Positions 50,955 through 60,381 of a stretch of DNA of 64,000 nt are shown here, one piece after another. Every line of letters starts with the position of its first letter. The stretch's first letter is position 1. This DNA comes from Streptomyces sp. NBC_00344 (GTDB lineage: Bacteria > Actinomycetota > Actinomycetes > Streptomycetales > Streptomycetaceae), in NCBI RefSeq assembly GCF_036088315.1, contig NZ_CP107996.1:1240001-1304000 (forward strand). The letters run 5' to 3'. The translations under genes were made by a program, and so were the position numbers. The notes beneath the pieces were generated by a model that saw only the letters and a list, made by a program, of their open reading frames with translations, searched no databases and had not been told where the DNA came from.

Positions 50955-52061
50955 TCAGCGAGCCGTCCGGGTGTGTACGTACTCCACAAGCCCGGTCAGC
51001 GCGTCCGGATCCGTCGTGGGCAGCACCCCATGACCCAGGTTGAAGATGTGGCCCTCGAGACCGGCAGCCGCCGCAAGCACCTCGTCCGTCTTCGTCCGCA
51101 CCGCATCAGGCGACGAGAAGAGCACGGCCGGGTCCAGATTTCCCTGGAGCGCCTTGCCGGGCCCCACCCTGCGTACGGCTTCGTCCAGCGGCACCCGCCA
51201 GTCGACGCCGACCACATCGGCACCCGCCTCACCCATCAGCCCGAGCAGCTCACCGGTGCCGACTCCGAAGTGGATGCGCGGGACGCCGTAGGGGGCCACC
51301 GCTTCGAAGACCTTCGCCGACGCGGGCATCACCGAGCGCCGGTAGTCCGCGGGGGCCAGTGCCCCCACCCATGAGTCGAAGAGCTGGACGGCGGCGGCGC
51401 CCGCCTCGATCTGGATCCGCAGAAAGGCGGCGGTGATCTCGGCGAGCCGGTCGAGGAGGTCGGCCCACAGCTGCGGGTCGCCGTACATCAGAGCCTTGGT
51501 GTGCTCGTGATTGCGGGACGGGCCGCCTTCGACGAGGTAGCTGGCCAGAGTGAACGGGGCGCCGGCGAAGCCGATCAGCGGTGTCGTCCCGAGCTCCGCC
51601 GTGAGCAGGCCCATCGCCTCGGTGACGTACCAGACGTCCGCAGGCTCAAGATCGCGGAGCTGCGCGAGGTCGGCGCGGCTGCGGATCGGCTGTGCGACGA
51701 CCGGTCCGACCCCGGGCTTGATGTCGAGGTCGACACCGATGGCCTTGAGGGGGACGACGATGTCGCTGAAGTAGATCGCGGCATCCACCCGGTGACGGCG
51801 GACCGGCTGCAGCGTGATCTCGGTGACCAGGTCGGGCCGCATGCACGATTCGAGCATCCCGGTGCCCTCCCGCACCTTCAGATACTCGGGAAGTGAGCGA
51901 CCCGCCTGCCTCATGAACCAGACCGGCGTGTGCGGTACGGGTTCGCGCCGGCACGCCTTGAGGAAGACGGAGTCCGCGGCGTCATGTGTCTGCTGGCCCG
52001 TGAAAGGGGTCTCCCCTGCTCGACCGGAATCGGGGGCTTGGGGAAGGTCGTTGGCACTCAC
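50955..52061 (-). CDS. hemE: Uroporphyrinogen decarboxylase
   Basis: 368 residues. Decarboxylates uroporphyrinogen III to coproporphyrinogen III. Catalytic landmarks are [15 protein letters not shown] (two arginines), the [14 protein letters not shown] region, [12 protein letters not shown] and [10 protein letters not shown], with [12 protein letters not shown] near the C-terminus. The GTG at 52061 (VSANDLP) is preferred; an in-frame ATG 60 bp upstream is possible. It is divergent from the DUF3000 gene, an arrangement I associate with Streptomyces. Confidence 0.93.
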   Translation of the reverse strand: MSANDLPQAPDSGRAGETPFTGQQTHDAADSVFLKACRREPVPHTPVWFMRQAGRSLPEYLKVREGTGMLESCMRPDLVTEITLQPVRRHRVDAAIYFSDIVVPLKAIGVDLDIKPGVGPVVAQPIRSRADLAQLRDLEPADVWYVTEAMGLLTAELGTTPLIGFAGAPFTLASYLVEGGPSRNHEHTKALMYGDPQLWADLLDRLAEITAAFLRIQIEAGAAAVQLFDSWVGALAPADYRRSVMPASAKVFEAVAPYGVPRIHFGVGTGELLGLMGEAGADVVGVDWRVPLDEAVRRVGPGKALQGNLDPAVLFSSPDAVRTKTDEVLAAAAGLEGHIFNLGHGVLPTTDPDALTGLVEYVHTRTAR

Positions 52062-52153
52062 GCTCAGAAGTTTCGCATGCACGGGGCAAGCGGTCGCCCC
52101 GGGCAGGGTGTCTCTCCCCACGCGCGGGCCCCGTTCCGCCTAGTCTTCCCCGC

Positions 52154-52801
52154 ATGGCTGCGGCTCAGGGACGATTTTCAGATGGCGCTGACGGTACGGA
52201 CACCGCGGAGACGGTCTCCGTCCCGCCGGCCTTCCAGGAGGCGGTCGACGCGTTGCGGTCGGCCCGGCTCCGGGTCGAGATGGAGATCGACCCCGCCAAG
52301 CCACCGAAGCGCCTGGCGCCCTACGCGTACGCCCTGGAGGCCGCGGTCGTCGAGAACGACAACGATCTTGCCGACGGCAGACTTGTGCTCCTCCACGACC
52401 CCGCCGGGCAGGACGCCTGGCAGGGCACCTTCCGCCTGGTGACGCTGGTACGGGCCGAGCTGGAACCGGAGATGGCCGCCGATCCGCTGCTCCCCGAGGT
52501 CTGCTGGTCCTGGCTGACCGGCGCACTGCAGGGGCGCGGGCTTTCCTGCGGAGAGGCGAGCGGCACCGTCACCCGCGCCGGGTCGCACTACTTCGGCGGC
52601 CTCGCCGAGCGCAGGCCGGCGACCCAGATCGAGATCCGGGCCTCCTGGACCCCCCGTGAGGGGCGCGGCGGGGTGCCCGACACGGCGTCGCATCTGGCCG
52701 CCTGGTGCGATCTGCTGTGCCAGATCGCCGGACTGCCGCCGGTCGATCCGCTGGACACCACCGTGGTCTCGCTGCCGCAGCGGCGCCCGCAGACGCCATA
52801 G
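52154..52801 (+). CDS. DUF3000 domain-containing protein
   Basis: 215 residues matching the actinobacterial DUF3000 family (PPAFQEAVDALRSARLR, RLAPYAYALEAAVVE, GRLVLLHDPAGQDAWQG, WLTGALQGRGLSC). No catalytic motif is apparent and no function is known. The ATG at 52154 is the first methionine in the frame after the hemE divergence. Confidence 0.85.
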   Translation: MAAAQGRFSDGADGTDTAETVSVPPAFQEAVDALRSARLRVEMEIDPAKPPKRLAPYAYALEAAVVENDNDLADGRLVLLHDPAGQDAWQGTFRLVTLVRAELEPEMAADPLLPEVCWSWLTGALQGRGLSCGEASGTVTRAGSHYFGGLAERRPATQIEIRASWTPREGRGGVPDTASHLAAWCDLLCQIAGLPPVDPLDTTVVSLPQRRPQTP

Positions 52802-53090
52802 AAGACCTGCCGGATGCCGCGCCGGGTCCGGTCCGGCGCCGGACCGCAGGACCGCACCCGGAAGCCCGGACGGTGACCTCACCACCGCCCCGACCGGGGC
52901 TTCCGTGCGGCCGGCCGTTTTCGAAGGATCGATCGCGCGTCCTATTTGCCCGAATTGTTACTCACTAAATCGTGATCATTCTCTAAAGCCCGGAGGGATT
53001 GCTGCCGAAGGAGTCTGTGACCCTTCCAGCACGGTTCGTCCCGGCTCCATCCCCTGGCCGGCACCGTTCCGCACCTTCCCAGGAGGCCTG

Positions 53091-53747
53091 GTGTCCGTTC
53101 TCCTCGAGCAGCCCGCAAGCCTGGTCGCCTACCGCCCGAACAAGCCGACGGCCATGGTCGTCGTGGCCGACCCGCGCGTCCGCTCCACCGTCACCCGCCA
53201 CCTGTGGGCTCTCGGAGTGCGTGACGTCATCGAGGCGTCGTCCATCGCGGAGGCCCGTCCCCGCGTCGGCAACCCGCGCGACATCTGCGTGGCCGACGTC
53301 CACCTGCCCGACGGTTCCGGGCTGACCCTGCTGTCGGAGACCCGGGCCGCAGGCTGGCCCAACGGGCTGGCACTTTCGGCCGCCGACGACATCGGCGCCG
53401 TTCGCAACGCCCTCGCGGGCGGCGTGAAGGGCTACGTCGTCACCGGTACTCGAACCAACATCGGACACCCGACCCGACCGGGCGCCGCACCCATCGGCGC
53501 CGCCCGGATGCAGCGCCGCCCCCCGGGCGCCCCGAGCCACCCCGGCGGCTACCGCGAGCTCTCGGGCCGCGAGGTCGAGGTGCTGAGACTGGTCGCGGAG
53601 GGCCAGTCCAACAAGGCCATCGGAGTCTCCATGGGGCTGTCCGCCCTGACCGTGAAGAGCCATCTCGCCCGGATCGCGCGCAAGCTCGGCACGGGCGACC
53701 GGGCCGGAATGGTCGCGGTCGCCCTTCGCACCGGAATCATCCACTGA
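53091..53747 (+). CDS. LuxR-family response regulator
   Basis: 218 residues from a GTG at 53091 with AGGAGG just upstream. A receiver domain (about 20-130) has the phosphoacceptor aspartate in VADVHLPDGSG (about 68) and the lysine in GGVKGYVV. A linker of prolines and arginines leads to a LuxR helix-turn-helix (about 150-215, SGREVEVLRLVAEGQSNKAIG). No sensor kinase gene is adjacent, so it may be an orphan. The 290-bp upstream region is relatively AT-rich around 52950-52990 and probably holds its promoter. Confidence 0.85.
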   Translation: MSVLLEQPASLVAYRPNKPTAMVVVADPRVRSTVTRHLWALGVRDVIEASSIAEARPRVGNPRDICVADVHLPDGSGLTLLSETRAAGWPNGLALSAADDIGAVRNALAGGVKGYVVTGTRTNIGHPTRPGAAPIGAARMQRRPPGAPSHPGGYRELSGREVEVLRLVAEGQSNKAIGVSMGLSALTVKSHLARIARKLGTGDRAGMVAVALRTGIIH

Positions 53748-53765
53748 CGCATTCGCACCCCCTTC

Positions 53766-53799
53766 GCACCCGTCGACGGAACGTTCCGTCGACGGGTGC
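53766..53799. terminator. Perfect 34-bp palindrome after the response regulator gene
   Basis: GCACCCGTCGACGGAAC (53766-53782) is followed at once by its exact reverse complement, giving a 17-bp hairpin stem with only the tip unpaired. It lies 19 bp after the regulator stop and 26 bp before the RNase D start, and most likely terminates transcription. Confidence 0.8.
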
Positions 53800-53825
53800 T
53801 GTGCGTTCACCGATACGCTTGACGC

Positions 53826-55109
53826 GTGACCGACGCTCAAGAGACCGCAGCAGAGACAGCACTGCGAACCACTGGGGGCGCTCCCCCGGACGACGTCGAA
53901 AAGGCGCCGATCCCCTTGCTGGAGCCCCGCGAGGGCATTCCGCCTGTGACTGCCACCGATGAGGCACTGGCCGACGTGGTCGCGGCATTCGCCGCGGGGA
54001 CGGGTCCCGTCGCCGTGGACGCCGAACGCGCGTCCGGTTATCGCTACGGACAGCGGGCCTATCTGGTCCAGCTGCGCCGGGAGGGTGCGGGCAGCGCGCT
54101 GATCGACCCGGTCGGCTGCCCGGACCTCTCGGGTCTCGGCGCGGCCATCGCCGATGCCGAGTGGGTGCTGCACGCGGCCACCCAGGACCTTCCGTGCCTG
54201 CGCGAAATAGGCATGATTCCCACCCGGATCTTCGACACCGAGCTGGCCGGACGGCTCGCCGGCTTCCCCCGGGTCGGCCTCGGCGCGATGGTCGAGAACG
54301 TCCTGGGCTTCACGCTGGAGAAGGGGCACTCCGCCGTCGACTGGTCGACCCGTCCGCTGCCCGATCCGTGGCTGCGGTACGCCGCCCTCGACGTCGAGCT
54401 GCTGGTGGATCTCCGGGACGCCCTGGAGGAGGATCTCGACCGGCAGGGAAAACTGGGCTGGGCGATGGAGGAGTTCGATGCCATTGCGTCCGCTCCGCCG
54501 GCGCCGCCCCGGAAGGACCCCTGGCGCCGCACTTCCGGAATGCACAAGGTCCGCAGGCGGCGCCAGATGGCCGTCGTGAGGGAACTGTGGACCGCCCGGG
54601 ACAAGGTGGCGCAGCGGCGTGACGTCTCACCCGGCAAGGTGCTCGGGGACGGGGCGATCGTCGAAGCCGCCCTGGGTCTGCCGGTGAACGTCCAGGAGCT
54701 GACCGCGCTGCCCGGCTTCGGCCACCGCATGGGCAAACGTCAGCTCGAACAGTGGCAGGCGGCGGTCGACCGGGCCAAGTCCCTCCCCGACACGGCGCTG
54801 CCCCAGCCGGGCCAGCAGGTGGCCGGTCCGCCGCCGCCCCGGGCCTGGGCGGACAAGGACCCGGCCGCGGCGGCCCGGCTCTCGGCGGCGCGCACGGCGG
54901 TATCGGCTCTGGCCGACCAGCTGAACATGCCGCAGGAGAATCTGATGACCCCTGACACGGTGCGCCGGGTGTGCTGGGAGCCGCCCCGGGAGCGGACGGT
55001 GGAGAAGATCTCGGCCGTTCTCTCGGAGCTCGGGGCCAGGCGCTGGCAGATCGAGCACGTGGCGCCGTTGCTGGTGACCGCTCTTCAGGATGTTCCGGGC
55101 CAGGGATGA
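53826..55109 (+). CDS. Ribonuclease D-like 3'-5' exonuclease with HRDC domain
   Basis: 427 residues from the GTG at 53826. The DEDD exonuclease acids are in VAVDAERASGYRYG (about 63), HAATQDLPCL (about 120) and RYAALDVELLVDL (about 182). An HRDC domain follows (about 240-310, RELWTARDKVAQRRDVSP). Likely acts in RNA maturation or turnover. The C-terminal 110 residues are an actinobacterial extension. A hairpin terminator follows. Confidence 0.88.
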   Translation: MTDAQETAAETALRTTGGAPPDDVEKAPIPLLEPREGIPPVTATDEALADVVAAFAAGTGPVAVDAERASGYRYGQRAYLVQLRREGAGSALIDPVGCPDLSGLGAAIADAEWVLHAATQDLPCLREIGMIPTRIFDTELAGRLAGFPRVGLGAMVENVLGFTLEKGHSAVDWSTRPLPDPWLRYAALDVELLVDLRDALEEDLDRQGKLGWAMEEFDAIASAPPAPPRKDPWRRTSGMHKVRRRRQMAVVRELWTARDKVAQRRDVSPGKVLGDGAIVEAALGLPVNVQELTALPGFGHRMGKRQLEQWQAAVDRAKSLPDTALPQPGQQVAGPPPPRAWADKDPAAAARLSAARTAVSALADQLNMPQENLMTPDTVRRVCWEPPRERTVEKISAVLSELGARRWQIEHVAPLLVTALQDVPGQG

Positions 55110-55562
55110 CGGAGCGCTGACCGGAAGCCCGGACGAGCGGGTCTGCGGCTGCCCTTGCCGCGGACCCGCATCTCCGGGAACCGGACCGTGCCCGCATGCG
55201 CCAACTGCGCTGACCCGCCGCGTCGTTGGCCCGGCCGATCGGTGGCCGGCCACCGGGTGCGGGGTGGCATCGGTGGTGGTCTGGAGGCCCGGGAGGTCCA
55301 CCGGGGGCGGCGGACCGCTCCCCACTCCCGGGACGGCGGGGGGACCGGGGCGCACCGGAACCGGGCCCCGGCACCGAGCCACGTTCCGGGGCTGCGGACG
55401 TACACGGCGGTCCTGGGGGCGCCCCGGGCCACATGTGACCTTCACCGCTCCGGCCCAGAAGACTGGGCACGTTGGTTACCGGTGGGTAGCATGGCCTCAG
55501 TGCAGCGCGCTCCGGCGTGCCCGCAGCAGCAGTGCCATCCCGCACCCTGGAGGAGAGCCATC
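55110..55562 (+). other. 453-bp intergenic region upstream of fadA
   Basis: Begins with the RNase D terminator (55137-55169) and continues as GC-rich sequence with no convincing gene. The fadAB promoter should lie in the last 100 bp, where GGTTACCGGTGGGTAGCATG is a candidate -10 area (TAGCAT). Confidence 0.5.
55137..55169 (+). terminator. Hairpin terminator after RNase D gene
   Basis: GCGGGTCTGCGGC (55137-55149) pairs with GCCGCGGACCCGC (55157-55169) over 13 bp including one U-G pair, with a 7-nt loop. Confidence 0.75.
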
Positions 55563-56783
55563 GTGCCTCGTACCATCCGGGACGTCGTCTTCGTCGACGG
55601 CGTCCGCACCCCGTTCGGCAAGGCGGGCCCGAAGGGCATCTATCACGAGACCCGCGCCGACGATCTTGTCGTGAAGGCGATCCGGGAGCTGCTGCGCCGC
55701 AACCCGGATCTGGACCCCGCCAAGATCGACGAGGTCGCCGTCGCGGCGACCACCCAGATCGGCGACCAGGGCCTGACGCTCGGCCGCACCGCCGGCATCC
55801 TCGCCGGCCTGCCGCAGTCCGTACCCGGCTACTCCGTCGACCGCATGTGTGCGGGCGCGATGACCGCGGTGACGACCACCGCCGGTTCGATCGCCTTCGG
55901 CGCGTACGACATCGTCGTCGCGGCCGGTGTCGAGCACATGGGCCGTCACCCGATGGGCGAGGGCGTCGACCCGAACCCGCGGTTCGTGTCGGAGAAGCTG
56001 GTCGACGAGTCCGCCCTGTTCATGGGCATGACCGCCGAGAACCTGCACGACAGGTACCCGACGATCACCAAGCAGCGCACCGACGAGTACGCGGTCCGCT
56101 CGCAGGAGAAGGCCGCCAAGGCGTACGCCAACGGCAAGATCCAGCAGGACCTGGTGCCGGTTTCCGTGCGCCGCACCAACGCCGAGGCCGGCGAGACCGG
56201 CTGGGGCCTGGCCACCGCCGACGAGCCGATGCGGCCCGGCACCACTCTGGAGTCGCTCGCGGGTCTCAAGACCCCGTTCCGTGCGCACGGCCGGATCACT
56301 GCGGGCAACGCCGCCGGTCTCAACGACGGCGCCACCGCGTCCCTGATCGCATCCGAGGAGACCGCACGCGAGCTGGGCCTGCCGGTCAAGATGCGCCTTG
56401 TCTCCTACGCCTACGCGGGCGTCGAGCCCGAGGTGATGGGCTACGGCCCGATCCCGTCGACCGAGAAGGCGCTCGCCAAGGCGGGCCTGTCCATCGACGA
56501 CATCGGTCTGTTCGAGATCAATGAGGCCTTCGCCGTCCAGGTGCTCGCCTTCCTCGAGCACTACGGCATCGCGGACGACGACGCGCGCGTCAACCAGTAC
56601 GGCGGCGCGATCGCCTTCGGCCACCCCCTCGCGTCCTCCGGTGTGCGTCTGATGACGCAGCTGGCGCGGCAGTTCGAGGAGCAGCCGCACGTCCGCTACG
56701 GCCTGACCACCATGTGCGTCGGCTTCGGCATGGGCGCTTCGGTCATCTGGGAGAACCCGCACTTCGACGGAGGCAACAAGTGA
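55563..56783 (+). CDS. fadA: Acetyl-CoA C-acyltransferase (thiolase), beta-oxidation
   Basis: 406 residues. Cleaves 3-ketoacyl-CoA. The acyl-accepting cysteine is C96 in VDRMCAGAM, the histidine in AFGHPLASSG (about 352), and the second cysteine in TTMCVGFGMGAS (about 388), with NEAFAVQ in between. The final motif reads CVGFGMG rather than CxGGGxG. The GTG at 55563 has GGAGGAG upstream. Its stop overlaps the fadB start (GTGA), so the pair is translationally coupled and forms the trifunctional beta-oxidation complex. Confidence 0.92.
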   Translation: MPRTIRDVVFVDGVRTPFGKAGPKGIYHETRADDLVVKAIRELLRRNPDLDPAKIDEVAVAATTQIGDQGLTLGRTAGILAGLPQSVPGYSVDRMCAGAMTAVTTTAGSIAFGAYDIVVAAGVEHMGRHPMGEGVDPNPRFVSEKLVDESALFMGMTAENLHDRYPTITKQRTDEYAVRSQEKAAKAYANGKIQQDLVPVSVRRTNAEAGETGWGLATADEPMRPGTTLESLAGLKTPFRAHGRITAGNAAGLNDGATASLIASEETARELGLPVKMRLVSYAYAGVEPEVMGYGPIPSTEKALAKAGLSIDDIGLFEINEAFAVQVLAFLEHYGIADDDARVNQYGGAIAFGHPLASSGVRLMTQLARQFEEQPHVRYGLTTMCVGFGMGASVIWENPHFDGGNK

Positions 56784-58912
56784 GCACCACCACCTCTGAG
56801 CTTCTGAAGGGCGCGGCCGAGCTGTTCCCCGGTGAGGTCGTCACACAGGCGCACGTACGCCACCTCGACCTGCCGGGCGGTGCGGGCAGGTTCGCGCTGA
56901 TCACGCTCGACAACGGCCTGGACCACACCAAGCCGACCACCTTCGGCCCCCAGTCGCTGGCCAATCTCGACGCCGCCATCGACCAGGTCGAGAAGGAGGC
57001 CGCCGAGGGCACGATCGTCGGAGTCGGCCTCACCGGCAAGCCGTTCATCTTCGCGGTCGGCGCCGACCTCAAGGGCGTCGAGCTGCTGAAGAACCACTCG
57101 GACGCGCTCGCCATCGGCAAGGGCGGTCACGACGTCTTCAAGCGGCTGTCCGCGCTCGCCGTCCCCACCTTCGCGTACTACAACGGTGCGGCGATGGGTG
57201 GCGGTGTCGAGGTCGGTCTGCACTGTGCCTACCGCACCGTGACCCAGGCTCTTCCCGCGTTCTCGCTCCCCGAGGTCTTCCTGGGTCTCGTCCCGGGCTG
57301 GGGCGGCTGCGCGCTGCTCCCGAACCTCATCGGTGCGGACCGCGCGGTCTCGGTGATCATCGAGAACTCGCTGAACCAGAACCGCCAGCTCAAGGGCAAG
57401 CAGGTCTTCGAGCTCGGTATCGCCGACGCGATCTTCGAGGGTGCCGACTTCCTCGAGCAGTCACTGATCTGGACCTCCGCCGTGCTGCGCGGCGAGATCC
57501 AGGTCATCCGCCCGGAGATCGACCGCGGTGAGGCCTGGGACCAGGCCGTGGCGCGCGGGAGGGCGATCGCCGACTCCAAGGTGCACGGCGCCGCCCCGGC
57601 CGCCTATCGCGCGCTGGACATCATCGCGGCCGCCAAGAACGGCGACCTGCGCCACGGCTTCGACGCGGAGGACCAGGCCCTCGCGGACCTGATCATGGGC
57701 GGCGAACTGCGCAGCGGTATCTACGCGTTCAACCTGGTGCAGAAGCGCGCCAAGCGTCCGGCCGGCGCCCCGGACAAGAGCCTGGCGCGCCCGGTCACCA
57801 AGGTCGGTGTCGTCGGTGCGGGTCTGATGGCCTCACAGCTGGCGCTGCTCTTCCTGCGCCGCCTCGAGGTGCCGGTCGTACTGACCGACATCGACCAGGC
57901 GCGGGTCGACAAGGGGGTGGGCTACGTCCACTCCGAGATCGACAAGCTGCTCTCCAAGCACCGCATCAACCAGGACAAGGCCAACCGTCTCAAGGCCCTG
58001 GTGACCGGTGTGCTCGACAAGGCCGAGGGCTTCGCGGACGCCGACTTCATCATCGAGGCCGTCTTCGAGGAGATCGGCGTCAAGCAGCAGGTGTTCGCGG
58101 AGGTCGAGGCGGTCGCCCCGGCCCACGCGATCCTCGCCACCAACACCTCGTCTCTCTCGGTCTCCGAGATGGCGTCGAAGCTGAAGCACCCCGAGCGGGT
58201 CGTCGGCTTCCACTTCTTCAACCCGGTCGCGATCCTCCCGCTGCTGGAGATCGTCCGCGGTGAGCAGACCGACGACGCCTCGCTGGCCACGGCCTTCGGC
58301 GTGGCGCGGAAGCTGAAGAAGACCACGGTCCTGGTGAAGGACGCCCCGGCGTTCGTCGTCAACCGGATCCTCACCCGCTTCATGGGCGAGATCCAGAACG
58401 TCATCGACGAGGGCACCCCGGTCGAGGTCGCGGAGAAGGCCGTGGAGCCGCTCGGCCTGCCGATGTCCCCGCTGGTGCTGCTCGAGCTGGTCGGCCCGGC
58501 CATCGGCCTCCATGTCTCCGAGACCCTGAACCGCGCCTTCCCGGAGCGCTTCACGGTCTCAGAGAACCTGGCCGCCGTGGTCAAGGCCGGCAAGCGGGGC
58601 TTCTACGTCTACGACTCGGGCAAGCCCGAGCTGGACCCGGAGGTCGCCGCCCTCCTCAAGCAGGGCACATCCGTCCTGTCCGAGGAGCAGACCCGTGACC
58701 GTGTCCTGGACGCGGTCGCGCAGGAGATCGGTCTGATGCTCGCCGAGGGTGTCGTGGCAGAGGCCCAGGACATCGACCTGTGCCTGATCACCGGCGCCGG
58801 CTGGCCCTTCCACCTGGGCGGCATCACGCCGTACCTGGACCGCGAGGGTGTCTCGGAGCGCGTCAACGGCAAGAGGTTCCTGGCGCAGGGCGTGGCGAGC
58901 GTCCCGGCGTAG
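56780..58912 (+). CDS. fadB: Fatty-acid oxidation complex alpha subunit (enoyl-CoA hydratase/3-hydroxyacyl-CoA dehydrogenase)
   Basis: 710 residues. The N-terminal crotonase domain (about 1-300) has the oxyanion segments FIFAVGADLKG and AMGGGVEVGLHC and the glutamate of PEVFLGLVPGWGG. The NAD-binding dehydrogenase half begins KVGVVGAGLMASQLALLF (about 338), with the catalytic histidine in VGFHFFNPV (about 475) and a duplicated C-terminal domain. Works with FadA in beta-oxidation. A strong hairpin terminator follows. Confidence 0.93.
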   Translation: MSTTTSELLKGAAELFPGEVVTQAHVRHLDLPGGAGRFALITLDNGLDHTKPTTFGPQSLANLDAAIDQVEKEAAEGTIVGVGLTGKPFIFAVGADLKGVELLKNHSDALAIGKGGHDVFKRLSALAVPTFAYYNGAAMGGGVEVGLHCAYRTVTQALPAFSLPEVFLGLVPGWGGCALLPNLIGADRAVSVIIENSLNQNRQLKGKQVFELGIADAIFEGADFLEQSLIWTSAVLRGEIQVIRPEIDRGEAWDQAVARGRAIADSKVHGAAPAAYRALDIIAAAKNGDLRHGFDAEDQALADLIMGGELRSGIYAFNLVQKRAKRPAGAPDKSLARPVTKVGVVGAGLMASQLALLFLRRLEVPVVLTDIDQARVDKGVGYVHSEIDKLLSKHRINQDKANRLKALVTGVLDKAEGFADADFIIEAVFEEIGVKQQVFAEVEAVAPAHAILATNTSSLSVSEMASKLKHPERVVGFHFFNPVAILPLLEIVRGEQTDDASLATAFGVARKLKKTTVLVKDAPAFVVNRILTRFMGEIQNVIDEGTPVEVAEKAVEPLGLPMSPLVLLELVGPAIGLHVSETLNRAFPERFTVSENLAAVVKAGKRGFYVYDSGKPELDPEVAALLKQGTSVLSEEQTRDRVLDAVAQEIGLMLAEGVVAEAQDIDLCLITGAGWPFHLGGITPYLDREGVSERVNGKRFLAQGVASVPA

Positions 58913-58932
58913 TCTGGTCCACAGAGGCGAGG

Positions 58933-58963
58933 ACGCCCGTCCGCACCCGGTGCGGACGGGCGT
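58933..58963 (+). terminator. Hairpin terminator after fadB
   Basis: ACGCCCGTCCGCAC (58933-58946) and GTGCGGACGGGCGT (58950-58963) form a perfect 14-bp stem with a 3-nt loop, followed by a T-rich TCGTCTGTTCC. Confidence 0.85.
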
Positions 58964-59005
58964 TCGTCTGTTCCATCGGACTCCACGAACGGCGGCACGG
59001 CTCAG

Positions 59006-60043
59006 ATGGCGGACACCGGGCGGCGTACCAGCCGCAGAGCTCTGCTGTTCGCGGGCGGGGCGGCGGTGGTGGCCGCTGCCACCGGCGGCGTGGTGGCAGC
59101 GGTCGGCCGAGACGGCACGTCCGGACACCGTTCGGCCGTGCACGGGGTGGGCGAGTTCTCCCTCACCTCACCGTCGGAACTGCTCCCGCCCACCGCGCTG
59201 CACGAGACCACCGGCCCGCAGTCGTTCGCCTTCGACGACACCCGGGGCCATCTCTACGCGGTGCAGCAGATGCAGGACGGACTGCGGCTGCCCGGCGAAC
59301 CGCGGCCGGTCCGCTACGCCGAGCGGCTTCGCCGCGGTGACCTGTGCGTCTCCAAGCTGTCGCGGAGCGGGGCCCTTCTCGGCCACATGTATCTACGGGG
59401 ATTCGGCCATGGGATATCCCTGGGGGTCGAACCATCAGCCGGCCAGGTGAAGCTCTGGGTGGAGTCCGGTGCCGACCCGGTGACCGGTTACGGCCGGGCG
59501 GTGGCTCGGATCCCCTTCAGCGACGGCGCGGTGCTCGACAGCGGGGCTCCGTCCGTACGGCATCACGTTCCGCTGCCCGGCACGCTGCGCAACCACCCGG
59601 CGCTCGACCTGGCCGGCCGCCGGGTGCTGATCAGCCACTGGGCGGGCGGCCAACACCGCTACGCCGTCTACCGGATGAACGAGTTCCTCGCGGGACGCTA
59701 TGAGCCGACACACCTGGTGCGTGATACGGCCAGGCGCAGGGGTGAGCCACTTCAGGGGTGCGCACTGCACGGGGACCATATCTACCAACTCACCGGAAAT
59801 CCCTATACCGTCAGAACTGGTATCAATCCACCTGATTCCGGTGGAAACACCTTTGTGTCCGCGATCGCGATCACGGCGGGCGGCTCAGCGGGCCGCCGGC
59901 ACGTCACCGCGGCGCTCTCACTCCCCTTCCGTGAACCGGAGGGGATCGCTGTACGGCTCTCCCCCGCCCCTCAGTTGTGTACCGGCTTCTCCTCGAAGAC
60001 AACCGGGCGCCGGGAACTGAGCGTCCACGGCTTCACCCGCTGA
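59006..60043 (+). CDS. Tat-exported beta-propeller-like protein (TagC-like)
   Basis: 345 residues. A twin-arginine signal (TSRRALLFAGG, residues 8-18) with a hydrophobic stretch directs export. The mature part (FAFDDTRGHLYAVQQMQDG, LWVESGADPVTGYGRAVARI, HPALDLAGRRVLISHW) resembles phage tail-type and TagC-annotated beta-propeller proteins found by Streptomyces teichoic acid genes. No enzymatic residues can be assigned. The next gene is a glycerophosphotransferase-like protein, which supports a cell-envelope role. Confidence 0.7.
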   Translation: MADTGRRTSRRALLFAGGAAVVAAATGGVVAAVGRDGTSGHRSAVHGVGEFSLTSPSELLPPTALHETTGPQSFAFDDTRGHLYAVQQMQDGLRLPGEPRPVRYAERLRRGDLCVSKLSRSGALLGHMYLRGFGHGISLGVEPSAGQVKLWVESGADPVTGYGRAVARIPFSDGAVLDSGAPSVRHHVPLPGTLRNHPALDLAGRRVLISHWAGGQHRYAVYRMNEFLAGRYEPTHLVRDTARRRGEPLQGCALHGDHIYQLTGNPYTVRTGINPPDSGGNTFVSAIAITAGGSAGRRHVTAALSLPFREPEGIAVRLSPAPQLCTGFSSKTTGRRELSVHGFTR

Positions 60044-60381
60044 GCGGTGGGGAACCCCGGGGGGCGACCACCGGACGATCTCCGCGGCACCCTGCGGCGC
60101 CCTGTCGGCGACGCAGATCACACGAGCGCGGTGACTCCGTAACTCTTCAGCATCCAGACCCGCACCAAGTCGCTTTTCGGTCATCAAAAGTTCACTTAAG
60201 ACCGCATCAGTGCCTAGAATGCGTCGAGTACTTCACGAATCCACCACAGTCCTGCTGCCTGCCCGCCCCACCGTGGCGCAGCCTCCGACGTGACGTGTCT
60301 GCACCACCCTCAGTACATCCCCAACGCCGGCCCCACGCCGGGCAACGCACGACGCCGCGTCGAAGGAGGGCCTCACCGGCC
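60044..60381 (+). promoter_or_regulatory. 338-bp region with promoter for the wall-polymer genes
   Basis: No gene. A local AT-rich stretch (60170-60225) contains TTCACT at 60191-60196 and TAGAAT at 60215-60220 with 18-bp spacing, a plausible -35/-10 pair. The transcript would carry a leader of about 150 nt. Confidence 0.45.

Noticed and set aside
55497..56762. 421-codon minus-strand open frame within fadA
   Set aside because: It is the mirror of a strongly coding thiolase gene; no domain, start signal or neighbour supports it.
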